Position numbers and translations under genes: made by a program. This document shows, piece by piece, positions 21,584-29,242 of a stretch of 52,341 bases of DNA. Each line of letters begins with the position of its first letter. Position 1 is the stretch's first letter. The notes beneath the pieces were generated by a model. The model was not told the DNA's origin. It did no database searches and saw nothing but the letters and a program-made list of their open reading frames with translations. This DNA is from JALYRV01 sp036675475 (GTDB lineage Bacteria > Acidobacteriota > Vicinamibacteria > Vicinamibacterales > SCN-69-37), in the NCBI GenBank assembly GCA_036675475.1, contig JAKFEY010000097.1:1-52341 (forward strand), in the 5' to 3' direction.

Positions 21584-21706
21584 CGAAAGCCGACTGAGCT
21601 GATTCGGTTGCTCAAGCAACATGGATTCCGATCGTCGGACAAGAAGGCGGCCGCCGCCCGAGCCAACGGGCGGAAGGGCGGCAGGCCGCGAACGGTTTCG
21701 CGATAG
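21584..21706 (+). pseudogene. Fragment with a GRKGGRPR-type basic tail
   Basis: An open frame ending at TAG 21704-21706 encodes ELIRLLKQHGFRSSDKKAAA followed by ARANGRKGGRPRTVSR. This Ala/Arg/Gly tail is common at the C-terminus of small regulators and antitoxin-like proteins. No plausible start codon precedes it in this frame outside the pRiA4 gene, so it looks like the 3' remnant of a lost gene. Confidence 0.4.
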
Positions 21707-21719
21707 CGAATCGACCCGC

Positions 21720-22286
21720 CTACCGCCCGAACCCCGCCGGCACGGCGTGCGCGTCCCAGAAGTGCTCGTTCGCCGACGTGCCGTGAGACATCACGACCTC
21801 GAACTGGCCCCAGATGCAGTAGCCGCCCGTGCCCGTGGGTGCGCCCGTCGCGCCGCAGTTGCCGATCCACTTCATGCGGTAATGCCACGTCTCGCCTGAG
21901 CCGCCGGGACCTTTGCCGTTCCACTGATTGTCAATCCAGGCGCTGTAGCCGTCCGGGTCGTTCCAGCCCTCAGCGTTGCCGCGGTCCCATTCCGAATTCC
22001 ACTTCATCTTCAGATGGTCGGCCGCGTACGCCACACCGCCGTAGTACTGGCCGTCGAGCGTGCCGTCCACGCCGTCGGCCGCGCCGTTGAAGATGCCCGC
22101 GGTGCGGTTGTAGCCGAGCGCGTCGAAACCTCCGACCGCCGCGGTGATGCCGGACGACCCGCCGTTCATCGACACCGACACGTTCAGCGACGGCGCAGCG
22201 GCTGGTGCCAGGGGAGAAGCGCCGGGGCCCGCGCATGCCGCCGCAAGCGCCGCCATGGGGATGAAGATGAGGAGCCTGATTCTCAT
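21720..22286 (-). CDS. Hypothetical lipoprotein
   Basis: A 188-residue exported protein of unknown function. MRIRLLIFIPMAALAAACAG is a lipoprotein signal with the lipobox AAAC. The mature part is rich in Gly, Trp, Asn and Tyr (NSEWDRGNAEGWNDPDGYSA, ETWHYRMKWIGNCGATGAP) with two Cys that could form a disulfide. No family is recognised. The ATG at 22286 is chosen for the signal peptide. A strong hairpin lies between this gene and the S9 peptidase gene upstream on the same strand, so it is probably transcribed separately. Confidence 0.7.
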   Translation of the reverse strand: MRIRLLIFIPMAALAAACAGPGASPLAPAAAPSLNVSVSMNGGSSGITAAVGGFDALGYNRTAGIFNGAADGVDGTLDGQYYGGVAYAADHLKMKWNSEWDRGNAEGWNDPDGYSAWIDNQWNGKGPGGSGETWHYRMKWIGNCGATGAPTGTGGYCIWGQFEVVMSHGTSANEHFWDAHAVPAGFGR

Positions 22287-22322
22287 GCGGCGCAGGATGC
22301 CACCGGCCGGGCATGAGGTCAA

Positions 22323-22347
22323 GCGGGCACGCTGGCCGCGTGCCCGC
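22323..22347 (-). terminator. Hairpin after the S9 peptidase gene
   Basis: GCGGGCAC and GTGCCCGC form a perfect 8-bp stem around a 9-base loop, 12 bases after the peptidase stop. On the minus strand it is not followed by a U-run, so it could be a weak or protein-assisted terminator or an mRNA 3' end. Confidence 0.5.
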
Positions 22348-22359
22348 CCGGCCGTTTTC

Positions 22360-24642
22360 TTAGCGCCGGCCTTCGGCCGGGCCGCCGCGGCCTGCGCTCG
22401 GCGGCGGAGCCGGCACCGCGTAGTTTCGCGGCGGCTCGGCGCCGAGCAGGTGCCGCACGAAGTAGTTCCAGCGCTGCACCATCACGTAGTTGCCCGCCGG
22501 CCCGAAGCCGTGCCCGGCGTTCGGGATGATCAGCATGTCGAAGTCCTTGTTCGCCTTGATGAGCGCGTCCACGACCAGGTACGTGTTGTACGGCGGCACG
22601 TTGTTGTCCATCCCGCCATGGATCAGGAACAGCCGTCCCTTGAGGTGCTCGGCGAAGTTCTGCGTGGCCTCGACGCCGTAGCTGTCGGTGCCATCCGGAT
22701 TCTTCACGAGCGGACCCTGGTAGCGCTCGCCCCAGTCGTCCTCGTACTGCCGCTGATCGTGGTTGCCTGACTCGGCGATGCCCACCTTGAAGAAGTCGTT
22801 GTAGGGCGGACGCAGCAGCGCGTCGGCCGTGATGAACCCGCCGCCCGAGTGGCCCCACATCGCCGTCTTGTCGATGTCGATCCACGGGAACCGCGCGGCC
22901 AGCTCTTTCATGCCCGCGATCTGATCGGGAATCGTGTTGTGGCGGCCCATCGCGCCGTAGTACGCGTCGGTGAACGCCTTCGATCGATTCGGCGTGCCCA
23001 TGCCGTCGATGCTGACGACGACGAAGCCGAGCTCGGCGAGGGCCTGCCGATCGCCGCGCGCGGCGGAGAAGGCGCGCGATCCGACGCTGCCCGACTGCGG
23101 CCCGGGATAGGCCTGGTTGATGATCGGATACTTCCGGTTCGGATCGAAGTTCGTCGGCCGGAACAGCAGGCCGTAGATGTCGGTCTTGCCGTCCGACGCG
23201 GTCATCTTGATCTGCATCGGCGGCTTCCAACCGGTGGCCACGAGCTTCGAGATGTCCGCCTTCTCGAGCGGCATGATCAGCGCCCCCGTCGCGGCATTGC
23301 GCAGCGTCGTCTGCGGCGCCACATCGGGTTGAGAGAACGTGTCGACGACGTACTTGCCGTCGGGAGAGATCTCCACCGAGTGCGTGCCGTTGTCGGGCGT
23401 GAGCGACACGAAGTTCTTGCCGTCGAGGCCGACCCTGTACAGGTGTGAGAAGTACGGATCCTGTCCCTTTTCCTTGCCGACGGCGTTGAACCAGAGCGTG
23501 CGCGCTTTCTCATCGAGCCGCGCGATGCTCGTCACCATGCCGGGGCCGTCGGTGATCTTGTTCTTCAACTGGCCGGTGTCGAGATCGTAGAGATAGAGCT
23601 GCGCGTAGCCGTCGCGCTGCGAGTACCAGATCACTTCCTTCGTGTCCCAGAGAATGCGCCACTGCACGCGCGTCTGCACGTGCGTGTCTTCCTTCTCGGT
23701 GAAGAGCGCGCGCACTTCGCCGCTCGACACGTCGGCAAGCTTCGCGGTGGACCACTTGTGGAAGCGATCGGTCGACACGAGCCCGAGCCGCGTGCTGTCC
23801 GGGCTCCACACGTACTCGCCCATGTCGATGTCGTCTTCGTCCATCGCGCGATGGAAGTCGGGCTCCATCAACAGTTTCGTGACCTTGCCGGTCTCGACGT
23901 CGACGATGACGCGGGTGATCATCGCGACGTGCTCATCGCCCGGGAGCGGATACTTCCACGCGCGCAGCGTCGGATGGCCGCCCTCGACAGGGGTGCGCAC
24001 GAGGTACATCTCGCCGACCTTGCGCTCGTCCTGGATCTGCGTCGCGATCTTCTTGCCATCCGGCGACCACGACAGCGCCGGCGCCGTGCTGGTGGTCCAG
24101 CCGGCGTTGCTCGTCGCGTAGCCGAAGTCCTTCACGCCGTCGGTGGTCAGCTGCCGCTCCTGGCCCGACGCGATGTCGCGCACCCAGAGATTCCAGTTGC
24201 AGATGAAGATGGCCTTCGTCCGGTCGGGCGATAGCGACGGCACGGGCGGTGTGGAGAGGCCGGTGACGTTCACGCCGCAGTCGCGGGTGATCTGGACGCC
24301 GCCTCCGCCGCGGCCGCCTCGTCCGCCGCCTCGTCCTGCTCCTGCCGCCTGCGCCGGGGCCGCGCCGGGCGGTGGCGTCGCCACGACCTCGCGCGTGCCG
24401 CGCGCCGGATCGACGACGACATTCTCCGTGCCGGTCAGCGTGGTGCGGACGTACCAGAAGCGGCCGTCGGGCAGCCAGTTGGGATCGACCGTGCCGCCGA
24501 CGACCAGGCCGTTCAGTGCCGGCGCGAGCATGCGCGTGGCGCGGTCGTAGTCGGCAGCGGTAAAGACGCGGGCCTGATCCTGCGCGAGCACGGACGCCCC
24601 GGCTACAGTCAGCGCGAAGACTAAAATGATGGCGCGTTTCAT
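22360..24642 (-). CDS. Secreted S9 family (dipeptidyl-peptidase IV-like) prolyl peptidase
   Basis: A 760-residue exported serine peptidase. Residues 1-20 are a signal peptide (MKRAIILVFALTVAGASVLA). The middle (about 130-480) is a DPP4-type beta-propeller with repeated SPDGK motifs. The C-terminal hydrolase domain has S599 (WGHSGGGF), D679 (GGMDNNVPP) and H711 (NAGHGFG). It should remove N-terminal dipeptides from peptides in the periplasm. A Gly/Arg stretch (GRGGGRGGRGGGG, about 100-115) interrupts the N-terminal part and is probably flexible. Translation appears leaderless: TAATCT lies 7 bases before the ATG and no Shine-Dalgarno is present. Confidence 0.93.
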   Translation of the reverse strand: MKRAIILVFALTVAGASVLAQDQARVFTAADYDRATRMLAPALNGLVVGGTVDPNWLPDGRFWYVRTTLTGTENVVVDPARGTREVVATPPPGAAPAQAAGAGRGGGRGGRGGGGVQITRDCGVNVTGLSTPPVPSLSPDRTKAIFICNWNLWVRDIASGQERQLTTDGVKDFGYATSNAGWTTSTAPALSWSPDGKKIATQIQDERKVGEMYLVRTPVEGGHPTLRAWKYPLPGDEHVAMITRVIVDVETGKVTKLLMEPDFHRAMDEDDIDMGEYVWSPDSTRLGLVSTDRFHKWSTAKLADVSSGEVRALFTEKEDTHVQTRVQWRILWDTKEVIWYSQRDGYAQLYLYDLDTGQLKNKITDGPGMVTSIARLDEKARTLWFNAVGKEKGQDPYFSHLYRVGLDGKNFVSLTPDNGTHSVEISPDGKYVVDTFSQPDVAPQTTLRNAATGALIMPLEKADISKLVATGWKPPMQIKMTASDGKTDIYGLLFRPTNFDPNRKYPIINQAYPGPQSGSVGSRAFSAARGDRQALAELGFVVVSIDGMGTPNRSKAFTDAYYGAMGRHNTIPDQIAGMKELAARFPWIDIDKTAMWGHSGGGFITADALLRPPYNDFFKVGIAESGNHDQRQYEDDWGERYQGPLVKNPDGTDSYGVEATQNFAEHLKGRLFLIHGGMDNNVPPYNTYLVVDALIKANKDFDMLIIPNAGHGFGPAGNYVMVQRWNYFVRHLLGAEPPRNYAVPAPPPSAGRGGPAEGRR

Positions 24643-24649
24643 GGGCAGG

Positions 24650-24655
24650 AGATTA
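24650..24655 (-). promoter_or_regulatory. -10 box of the S9 peptidase gene, probably leaderless
   Basis: TAATCT on the minus strand, then CCTGCCC, then ATG: a 7-base gap that places the transcript start at or beside the initiation codon. There is no purine-rich ribosome site. Confidence 0.45.
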
Positions 24656-24728
24656 CCTCACCCTCGCGCACCGGGCCAGTGGCGTCCAGGCGATAGACTG
24701 CGGACAGGCGCGTCAGGAGCAGAAGGCA

Positions 24729-25259
24729 ATGGCAAGGCTCGTGTTCGGAATGAACCAGTCGCTGGACGGCTACGTCGACCATACGGCGTTCGCGCCAGGC
24801 CCAGGGCTGTTCGAGCACTTCATCGAGCAGGCCAGGGAGCAGGCGGGCAGCGTGTACGGCCGGCAGATGTACGAAGTGATGCGGTACTGGGACGACGACC
24901 ATGACGAATGGGACGTCGCGGAACGCGCTTTCGCCGCGGCGTGGCGGCACCAGCCGAAATGGGTCGTGTCTCGCACGCTGAAATCAGTCGGCCCCAACGC
25001 GACGCTGGTTGGCCGCGACCTCGCGGCAGCGATTCGCGAGCTGAAGGCCGGCCGCGACGGAGAGATTGAAGTGGCCGGCCCCGCGCTGGCCCACAGCCTG
25101 ACGGAACTCGGCCTGATCGACGAGTACAGAATCTATCTGCACCCGGTTGTGATTGGTCACGGCAAGCCGTATTTCGCCGGACCCCGGCCGCCTTTGCGCC
25201 TGATCGCCAACGATCGGATGGGCGAGGACGTGATCCGGCTGGTCTACGTGCCCGCCTGA
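24729..25259 (+). CDS. Dihydrofolate reductase family protein (RibD C-terminal-like)
   Basis: A 176-residue cytoplasmic protein of the DHFR/RibD-C superfamily (YyaP/YwjB-like). Recognisable parts are the opening strand ARLVFGMNQSLDGYVD, GRQMYEVMRYWD, WVVSRTL, the NADPH loop GEIEVAGPALAHSL, and ELGLIDEYRIYLHPVVIGHGKPYF. Such proteins are probably NADPH-dependent reductases, but their substrates are mostly unknown. They are not true folate reductases. AGGAG about 10 bases before the ATG supports the start. It stands alone, divergent from the S9 peptidase. Confidence 0.88.
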   Translation: MARLVFGMNQSLDGYVDHTAFAPGPGLFEHFIEQAREQAGSVYGRQMYEVMRYWDDDHDEWDVAERAFAAAWRHQPKWVVSRTLKSVGPNATLVGRDLAAAIRELKAGRDGEIEVAGPALAHSLTELGLIDEYRIYLHPVVIGHGKPYFAGPRPPLRLIANDRMGEDVIRLVYVPA

Positions 25260-25281
25260 GGCTGTCGGCGCGAGCCCGGCC

Positions 25282-25668
25282 TCAGGCTGACGTGATGTCG
25301 GTCTGCGAGAAATCACCGCCCACGAACAGCAGCGAGTCTCCGGTCACGGCGGCCGTCGCGTGCGCCAGGCAGTCGCCGAAATTGAGGGATGCGCCATGCC
25401 GGCCGCGCCCGTACTTCTGAAACGCGCCGGTTGCCGCATGCCATTCCGCCTCACCGAATGGCACGACCGTGATGCCGAGCTCCTTCACCAGCTCCTCGAC
25501 TTCACGGCCGGCGCCCGACCCGCGGCGCGCGACGAAGACGATGCTGGTTTCGACGAGCGTGGCTGCGCTGACGCGGGCGACGTCGGCCTCGACGATCCGA
25601 TCGACGAGATCCAGATGGTTCGGCTCTCCGAAGAGGATGGCGATCAGCGCCGACGAGTCGAGGGTCAC
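25282..25668 (-). CDS. vapC: VapC family PIN-domain ribonuclease toxin
   Basis: A 128-residue PIN-domain protein. The acidic residues expected for metal binding are present: D4 (LDSSALIAI), E40 (LVETSIV), D99 (NFGDCLAHA) and D119. The PIN core motif SLNFGDCLA is that of the VapC branch paired with Rv0623-like antitoxins. It cleaves structured RNA, often tRNA or rRNA, when free. The GTG start overlaps the vapB stop by 4 bases (GTGA). Confidence 0.93.
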   Translation of the reverse strand: MTLDSSALIAILFGEPNHLDLVDRIVEADVARVSAATLVETSIVFVARRGSGAGREVEELVKELGITVVPFGEAEWHAATGAFQKYGRGRHGASLNFGDCLAHATAAVTGDSLLFVGGDFSQTDITSA

Positions 25669-25934
25669 ACCCCCTGGGGCCCGTACCCCAGGATGGCGTC
25701 TTCTTCCTCGCGCGTCAGCCGTCGTCCCAGCTGCTCGCGCGGAATGGCCGGCCAGACTTTCTTCTTGAGAAAGCTGAGCACGCGGTCGCGGCGGTCACCG
25801 GGCGCCGTTCGTTTGAGCCTGCGTTTGCGCTCGTCGAGCGCGCGCCGGATGGCTTCGGTCTTCGATTCCCCGGTCAGGCGCGCCACCTCTGCCGCCAGGC
25901 GCTCGACCTCGGCATTCTTGATGTTCAGGGCCAT
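25665..25934 (-). CDS. vapB: VapB family antitoxin (PSK/Rv0623-like)
   Basis: An 89-residue antitoxin. MALNIKNAEVERLAAEVARL and TGESKTEAIRRALDERKRRL form the ribbon-helix-helix-like N-terminus of the PSK/Rv0623 family (PF07704). The C-terminal half (VWPAIPREQLGRRLTREEED, then AILGYGPQGV) would wrap into the VapC active site. The ATG at 25934 directly follows a 14-base near-palindrome, which is likely its operator. It lies 14 bases after the stop of the propeller-protein gene on the same strand. Confidence 0.92.
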   Translation of the reverse strand: MALNIKNAEVERLAAEVARLTGESKTEAIRRALDERKRRLKRTAPGDRRDRVLSFLKKKVWPAIPREQLGRRLTREEEDAILGYGPQGV

Positions 25935-25948
25935 TACACCATGGTATA
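25935..25948 (-). promoter_or_regulatory. Near-palindromic vapBC operator with overlapping -10
   Basis: Minus strand TATACCATGGTGTA is a palindrome with one mismatched pair, centred on CCATGG and directly abutting the vapB start codon. TATACC could serve as the -10 (8-base gap to the ATG), so the VapBC complex could block promoter and initiation together. Both roles are inferred. Confidence 0.5.
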
Positions 25949-27967
25949 TCACCTCACCGGCTCCAGCTTCGCGGCCCACAGGCCGCTGTTGAAGTCGGTG
26001 AACAGCACGTGGCCCTTCCAGGGCATCGCGTTCATCACGAACGGCGCGTTGGCCGTGTAGCCCTCCGGGTCGTACGGCTTGAACACCGCAATCTCGCGGC
26101 CCTGATCGTAGAGATTGCCGAGCAGCATGCCCGAGACATCGACGATGCGCACGCCGCCGTCGTAGTAGGCCTGATAGAGGATGTCGTTCTCCACGATGAT
26201 GTCGTGCGAGCCGTAGTCCTCGAGATGGTAGCGGCCGACCTTGCGCGGGTTCATCGGGTCGGTGAAGTCCACGATGTGCGTGTAGCCGCCCGACGTCTGC
26301 GCGATGCCGCCCTTCGGCGGCGGTCCGCCGCCCGGCGTGGAGAGCTGGTAGTTCGTGCCCGGCCACGCGCGGCCTTGCCGGCCCATCTCCTCGTCGCCGA
26401 TGAAGAGATACACCTTGCCCGTGTCCTTCTGCACGTAGGGATAAATCTCGTGGCCGCTGTTGATCGACACGGTGTTGATCAACTTCGGCGCCTGCAGCGA
26501 CCCGCCCCATTTGCCGTTGCCGACGTCGACCACGACGGTGCCCACGCCGCCCTGCGCGGAGTAGGCGATGCCGTCGCGCACCCACAGGTCGTGCAGCCGC
26601 GCGTTCGGGTGGCGGTATTCGCTCACATAGCTCGGCTTGCTCAGGTCTTCGGTGTTGACGATCACGTACTTCGATCCGCCCGACACCGCAAACAGGTGAT
26701 CGTTGGTGGCGAACATGTTGTGCACGCCGCCGGTGAGCTCGATGTCGAACGTCGACGCGATCTCCGGCTTCGCGGGGTTCGCGAGATCCAGCAGCACCAC
26801 GCCGTTGACGCGGTTCGACGCGCCTTCGCGCGACAGCGCGGCGTAGCGCCCGTCAGGCGACACCGTCACGTCGTTGATCGTGCGCGCGTCCACCTTCACC
26901 GAATGCGTCCGCACGATGTTCGTGAGATCCGTGATGTCGAAGATGTGCGCGTAGCCGTCGCCGCCCCAGGTGCCGACGATGCAGTAGTCGCGGCCGTCCT
27001 TGCCGGTGTAGGGCCAGAGGTCGGAGGTGTGCGTGTCGCGGATGATGCCGCGGCCCGTGACGGTGAGCCGCTGGCGCACGTCGCGCGCCGTGACCTCGAT
27101 GGCCTTGCGCCCCTGACCCGCGCCCGAGTGGCCGTAGATCGTGTAGAGCCCGGGATAGTTCGCGACGAAGAGGCCCTCGTCGATGATGCCCGCGCCGCCG
27201 GGCGCCTTCGGCGTCTGATTGCCGTCCGGCGCCCGATAGGTGTAGGTCCAGGTGATCGGCGCATCCGGCACGGCCGCGCCGTCGGCGCGCTTCGCCACGC
27301 CCTGCAGCCTGATCACGTCGCCCGTGCGAAGCGTGTCTTCCTTGATCACGGAGAGATCGATCGACGCCACCGGGTTGGCCGTCACGGTGTAGGTCTTCGT
27401 GGCGTTCGCGCCTTCGAGTTCCGCGGTGACGGTGACGGTGCCAGGACGCGCCGCGGTGACGAAGCCAAAGCGATCGACGGTCGCGATCGCCGGATCCGAC
27501 ACCCGCCACGTTGCCGTCGCGCCCGAGCGCGTCGTGCCGTCGGCGTGTTTCGCGACGATGCGGTGGCCCAGGGTGACGCCGGTGTAAAGGCGTCCGGGTT
27601 CGGCGGTGATGTCGATGGACGTGACCGGAGGCCAGCCGACGGTGACGGGAATTTCGATGGTGACCGGCGGCGCGCCCATCGGGCCGGCCGCGACGGCCGT
27701 CGCCGTGAACGTGCCGGCGGTGAAGGCGGTTACCTTGCCGTCGGCGAAGGCCGCGGATCGCCGGGGAAAATTGATGCGCACGACGGCATCGGGCAGCGGC
27801 TTGCCGGCGGCGTCGTACGCCGTGACCTTGAACGGCACGGCCACGCCCGTGGTGAGCTCGAGACGCGCCGGCTCGGCGACGAGTTTCGCGACAGGCACCG
27901 TCTGGCCCTGTGCGTAGGGCGCGGCGCTGAGCAAGATCACGGCGAGGGCGGTACGTGCTACCTTCAT
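25949..27967 (-). CDS. Secreted Ig-like and LVIVD-type propeller protein
   Basis: A 672-residue exported protein. MKVARTALAVILLSAAPYAQ is a signal peptide. The N-terminal third has bacterial Ig-like (Big2-type) repeats with VTAYDAAGKPLPDAVVRINF, ATWRVSDPAIATVDRFGFVT and a third copy near PVASIDLSV. The C-terminal two-thirds is a propeller of LVIVD-type blades (AHIFDITDLTNIV, VVLLDLANPAKPEI, VIVNTEDLSKPSYV, THIVDFTDPMNPRKV, VRIVDVSG). It probably binds surfaces or ligands outside the inner membrane; no catalytic residues are recognised. The gene is divergent from the YVTN-type propeller gene at 28005. Confidence 0.85.
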   Translation of the reverse strand: MKVARTALAVILLSAAPYAQGQTVPVAKLVAEPARLELTTGVAVPFKVTAYDAAGKPLPDAVVRINFPRRSAAFADGKVTAFTAGTFTATAVAAGPMGAPPVTIEIPVTVGWPPVTSIDITAEPGRLYTGVTLGHRIVAKHADGTTRSGATATWRVSDPAIATVDRFGFVTAARPGTVTVTAELEGANATKTYTVTANPVASIDLSVIKEDTLRTGDVIRLQGVAKRADGAAVPDAPITWTYTYRAPDGNQTPKAPGGAGIIDEGLFVANYPGLYTIYGHSGAGQGRKAIEVTARDVRQRLTVTGRGIIRDTHTSDLWPYTGKDGRDYCIVGTWGGDGYAHIFDITDLTNIVRTHSVKVDARTINDVTVSPDGRYAALSREGASNRVNGVVLLDLANPAKPEIASTFDIELTGGVHNMFATNDHLFAVSGGSKYVIVNTEDLSKPSYVSEYRHPNARLHDLWVRDGIAYSAQGGVGTVVVDVGNGKWGGSLQAPKLINTVSINSGHEIYPYVQKDTGKVYLFIGDEEMGRQGRAWPGTNYQLSTPGGGPPPKGGIAQTSGGYTHIVDFTDPMNPRKVGRYHLEDYGSHDIIVENDILYQAYYDGGVRIVDVSGMLLGNLYDQGREIAVFKPYDPEGYTANAPFVMNAMPWKGHVLFTDFNSGLWAAKLEPVR

Positions 27968-28004
27968 GGCGTTTTCTCCTGACGGTCCCTGGACGGCGCA
28001 CATC

Positions 28005-29234
28005 ATGCCACGACTTGCCCTTGCCGTTGCCTTGATCTCGTTGCTCGCCGCGGCGGCCCCCGGCGCCCAGGCCCCCTCGACGTCGCGCGGGGCAAGCCCC
28101 TCGACGTCGCGCGGCGCGGGCCGCACCTACTGGGCCTACGTCGGCGCCGAATCGGCCGACCGCATCCACCGCCTTCGCTTCGACGGCACGTCGCTCGTGA
28201 TCGAGCGCACCACGCTCATCGGCGAGATCCCGAACGAGATGGAGGGCCCGCACGGCCTCCAGACCTCGCGCGACGGCCGGTATCTCTTCATGACGACCGG
28301 GCACGGACGGCCCGAGGGGAAGCTCTGGATCTACGACATCCGCGGCGACGCCGACACGCTCGTCGGTCCTACCGGCATCGATCTGGGCCTGTTCCCGGCG
28401 TCACTCGACGTCACGCCCGACGGGCTCTACACGTTTTCGGTGAACTTCAACCTGCACGGCGACATGGTGCCCTCCACCGTGTCGGTGGTCTATGTGCCCG
28501 ACCGCACCGAGGTCGCCCGCATCGTCACGTGCACGATGCCGCACGGCAGCCGCATCGATCCGTCGGGCAGGCGGCAGTACTCGACGTGCATGATGGACGA
28601 CCAGCTCGTCGAGATCGACACCGTGACCTTCGAAGTCGCGCGGCGCTTCTCGGTGGCGAAAGGGAAGGAAGGCGCGCTGCCCGCGGCGGCGCCTGATGAG
28701 CACGCGGGTCATGTCATGCCTTCCGCGGCGCCTGCGGGTCCGCCTGTCGATCCCGCGGAAGTGGGTTACGTGGGGGAGCGCCACACGATGGCGCCCGCAT
28801 CGTGCTCGCCGACATGGGCGCAGCCGTCGGCCAGAGGCGACAAGGTCTACGTCGCGTGCAACAAGGCCGACGAGATTCTGGAGATCGACACCGCGACGTG
28901 GACGCTCACGCGGCGCATCCCGACCGGCCGCGGCGTGTACAACCTCGCTGTCACGCCGGACGGCCGCCGGCTCGTCGCGACGCTCAAGCCGGGCAGCATG
29001 GTGGAGATCTTCGATCTGCCGAGCGGCAAGAGCCTCGCGCGGCTGAAGACGTCGACGACGCTGGCGCACGGCGTGTCGGTGACGCCCGACTCGCGCTACG
29101 CGTTCGTGTCGAGCGAGGGTGTCGGATCGGCGCCGGGCAAGGTCGACGTGTTCGACGTGCAGACGCCGCGGCTGGCGGCGTCGGTGAGCGTCGGCCAGCA
29201 GGCGAGCGGCATCACCTTCTGGAAAATGCAGTAG
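28005..29234 (+). CDS. Secreted YncE/YVTN-type beta-propeller protein
   Basis: A 409-residue exported protein. The signal peptide is MPRLALAVALISLLAAAAPG, which selects the ATG at 28005; the upstream ATG at 27966 would bury it. The mature protein is a YVTN-like seven-blade propeller (VTPDGLYTFSVN, IDPSGRRQYSTC, VTPDGRRLVATL, VTPDSRYAFVSS). A His-containing insert, DEHAGHVMP, interrupts the middle. An 8-residue tandem repeat (PSTSRGAS/PSTSRGAG) follows the signal peptide. It may share a divergent promoter region of about 37 bases with the neighbouring propeller gene. Function beyond binding is unknown. Confidence 0.83.
   Translation: MPRLALAVALISLLAAAAPGAQAPSTSRGASPSTSRGAGRTYWAYVGAESADRIHRLRFDGTSLVIERTTLIGEIPNEMEGPHGLQTSRDGRYLFMTTGHGRPEGKLWIYDIRGDADTLVGPTGIDLGLFPASLDVTPDGLYTFSVNFNLHGDMVPSTVSVVYVPDRTEVARIVTCTMPHGSRIDPSGRRQYSTCMMDDQLVEIDTVTFEVARRFSVAKGKEGALPAAAPDEHAGHVMPSAAPAGPPVDPAEVGYVGERHTMAPASCSPTWAQPSARGDKVYVACNKADEILEIDTATWTLTRRIPTGRGVYNLAVTPDGRRLVATLKPGSMVEIFDLPSGKSLARLKTSTTLAHGVSVTPDSRYAFVSSEGVGSAPGKVDVFDVQTPRLAASVSVGQQASGITFWKMQ
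28073..28114 (+). repeat. 24-bp tandem duplication after a signal peptide
   Basis: The 18-base sequence CCCCTCGACGTCGCGCGG occurs at 28073-28090 and again at 28097-28114, keeping frame (24 bases, 8 codons). The core CGACGTCG is palindromic, and GGGGC-AA-GCCCC lies between the copies. Confidence 0.8.
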
Positions 29235-29242
29235 GGCCCCCG

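Larger units (their letters stand above)
20256..21719. other. Lower-GC accessory islet next to tRNA-Ser
   Basis: From the tRNA 3' end to the lipoprotein gene, base composition drops visibly below the flanks. The genes are accessory in type: hicB, hicA, a pRiA4-ORF3 protein and a broken fragment. The first 190 bases hold no gene; they contain a GAGAGA/TCTCTC hairpin at 20298-20314. I found no copy of the tRNA 3' end that would mark an integration site, and no integrase. Confidence 0.5.

Noticed and set aside
20256..21719. att duplication of the tRNA-Ser 3' end
   Set aside because: No copy of the T-arm/acceptor sequence was found in the islet or just after it by eye.
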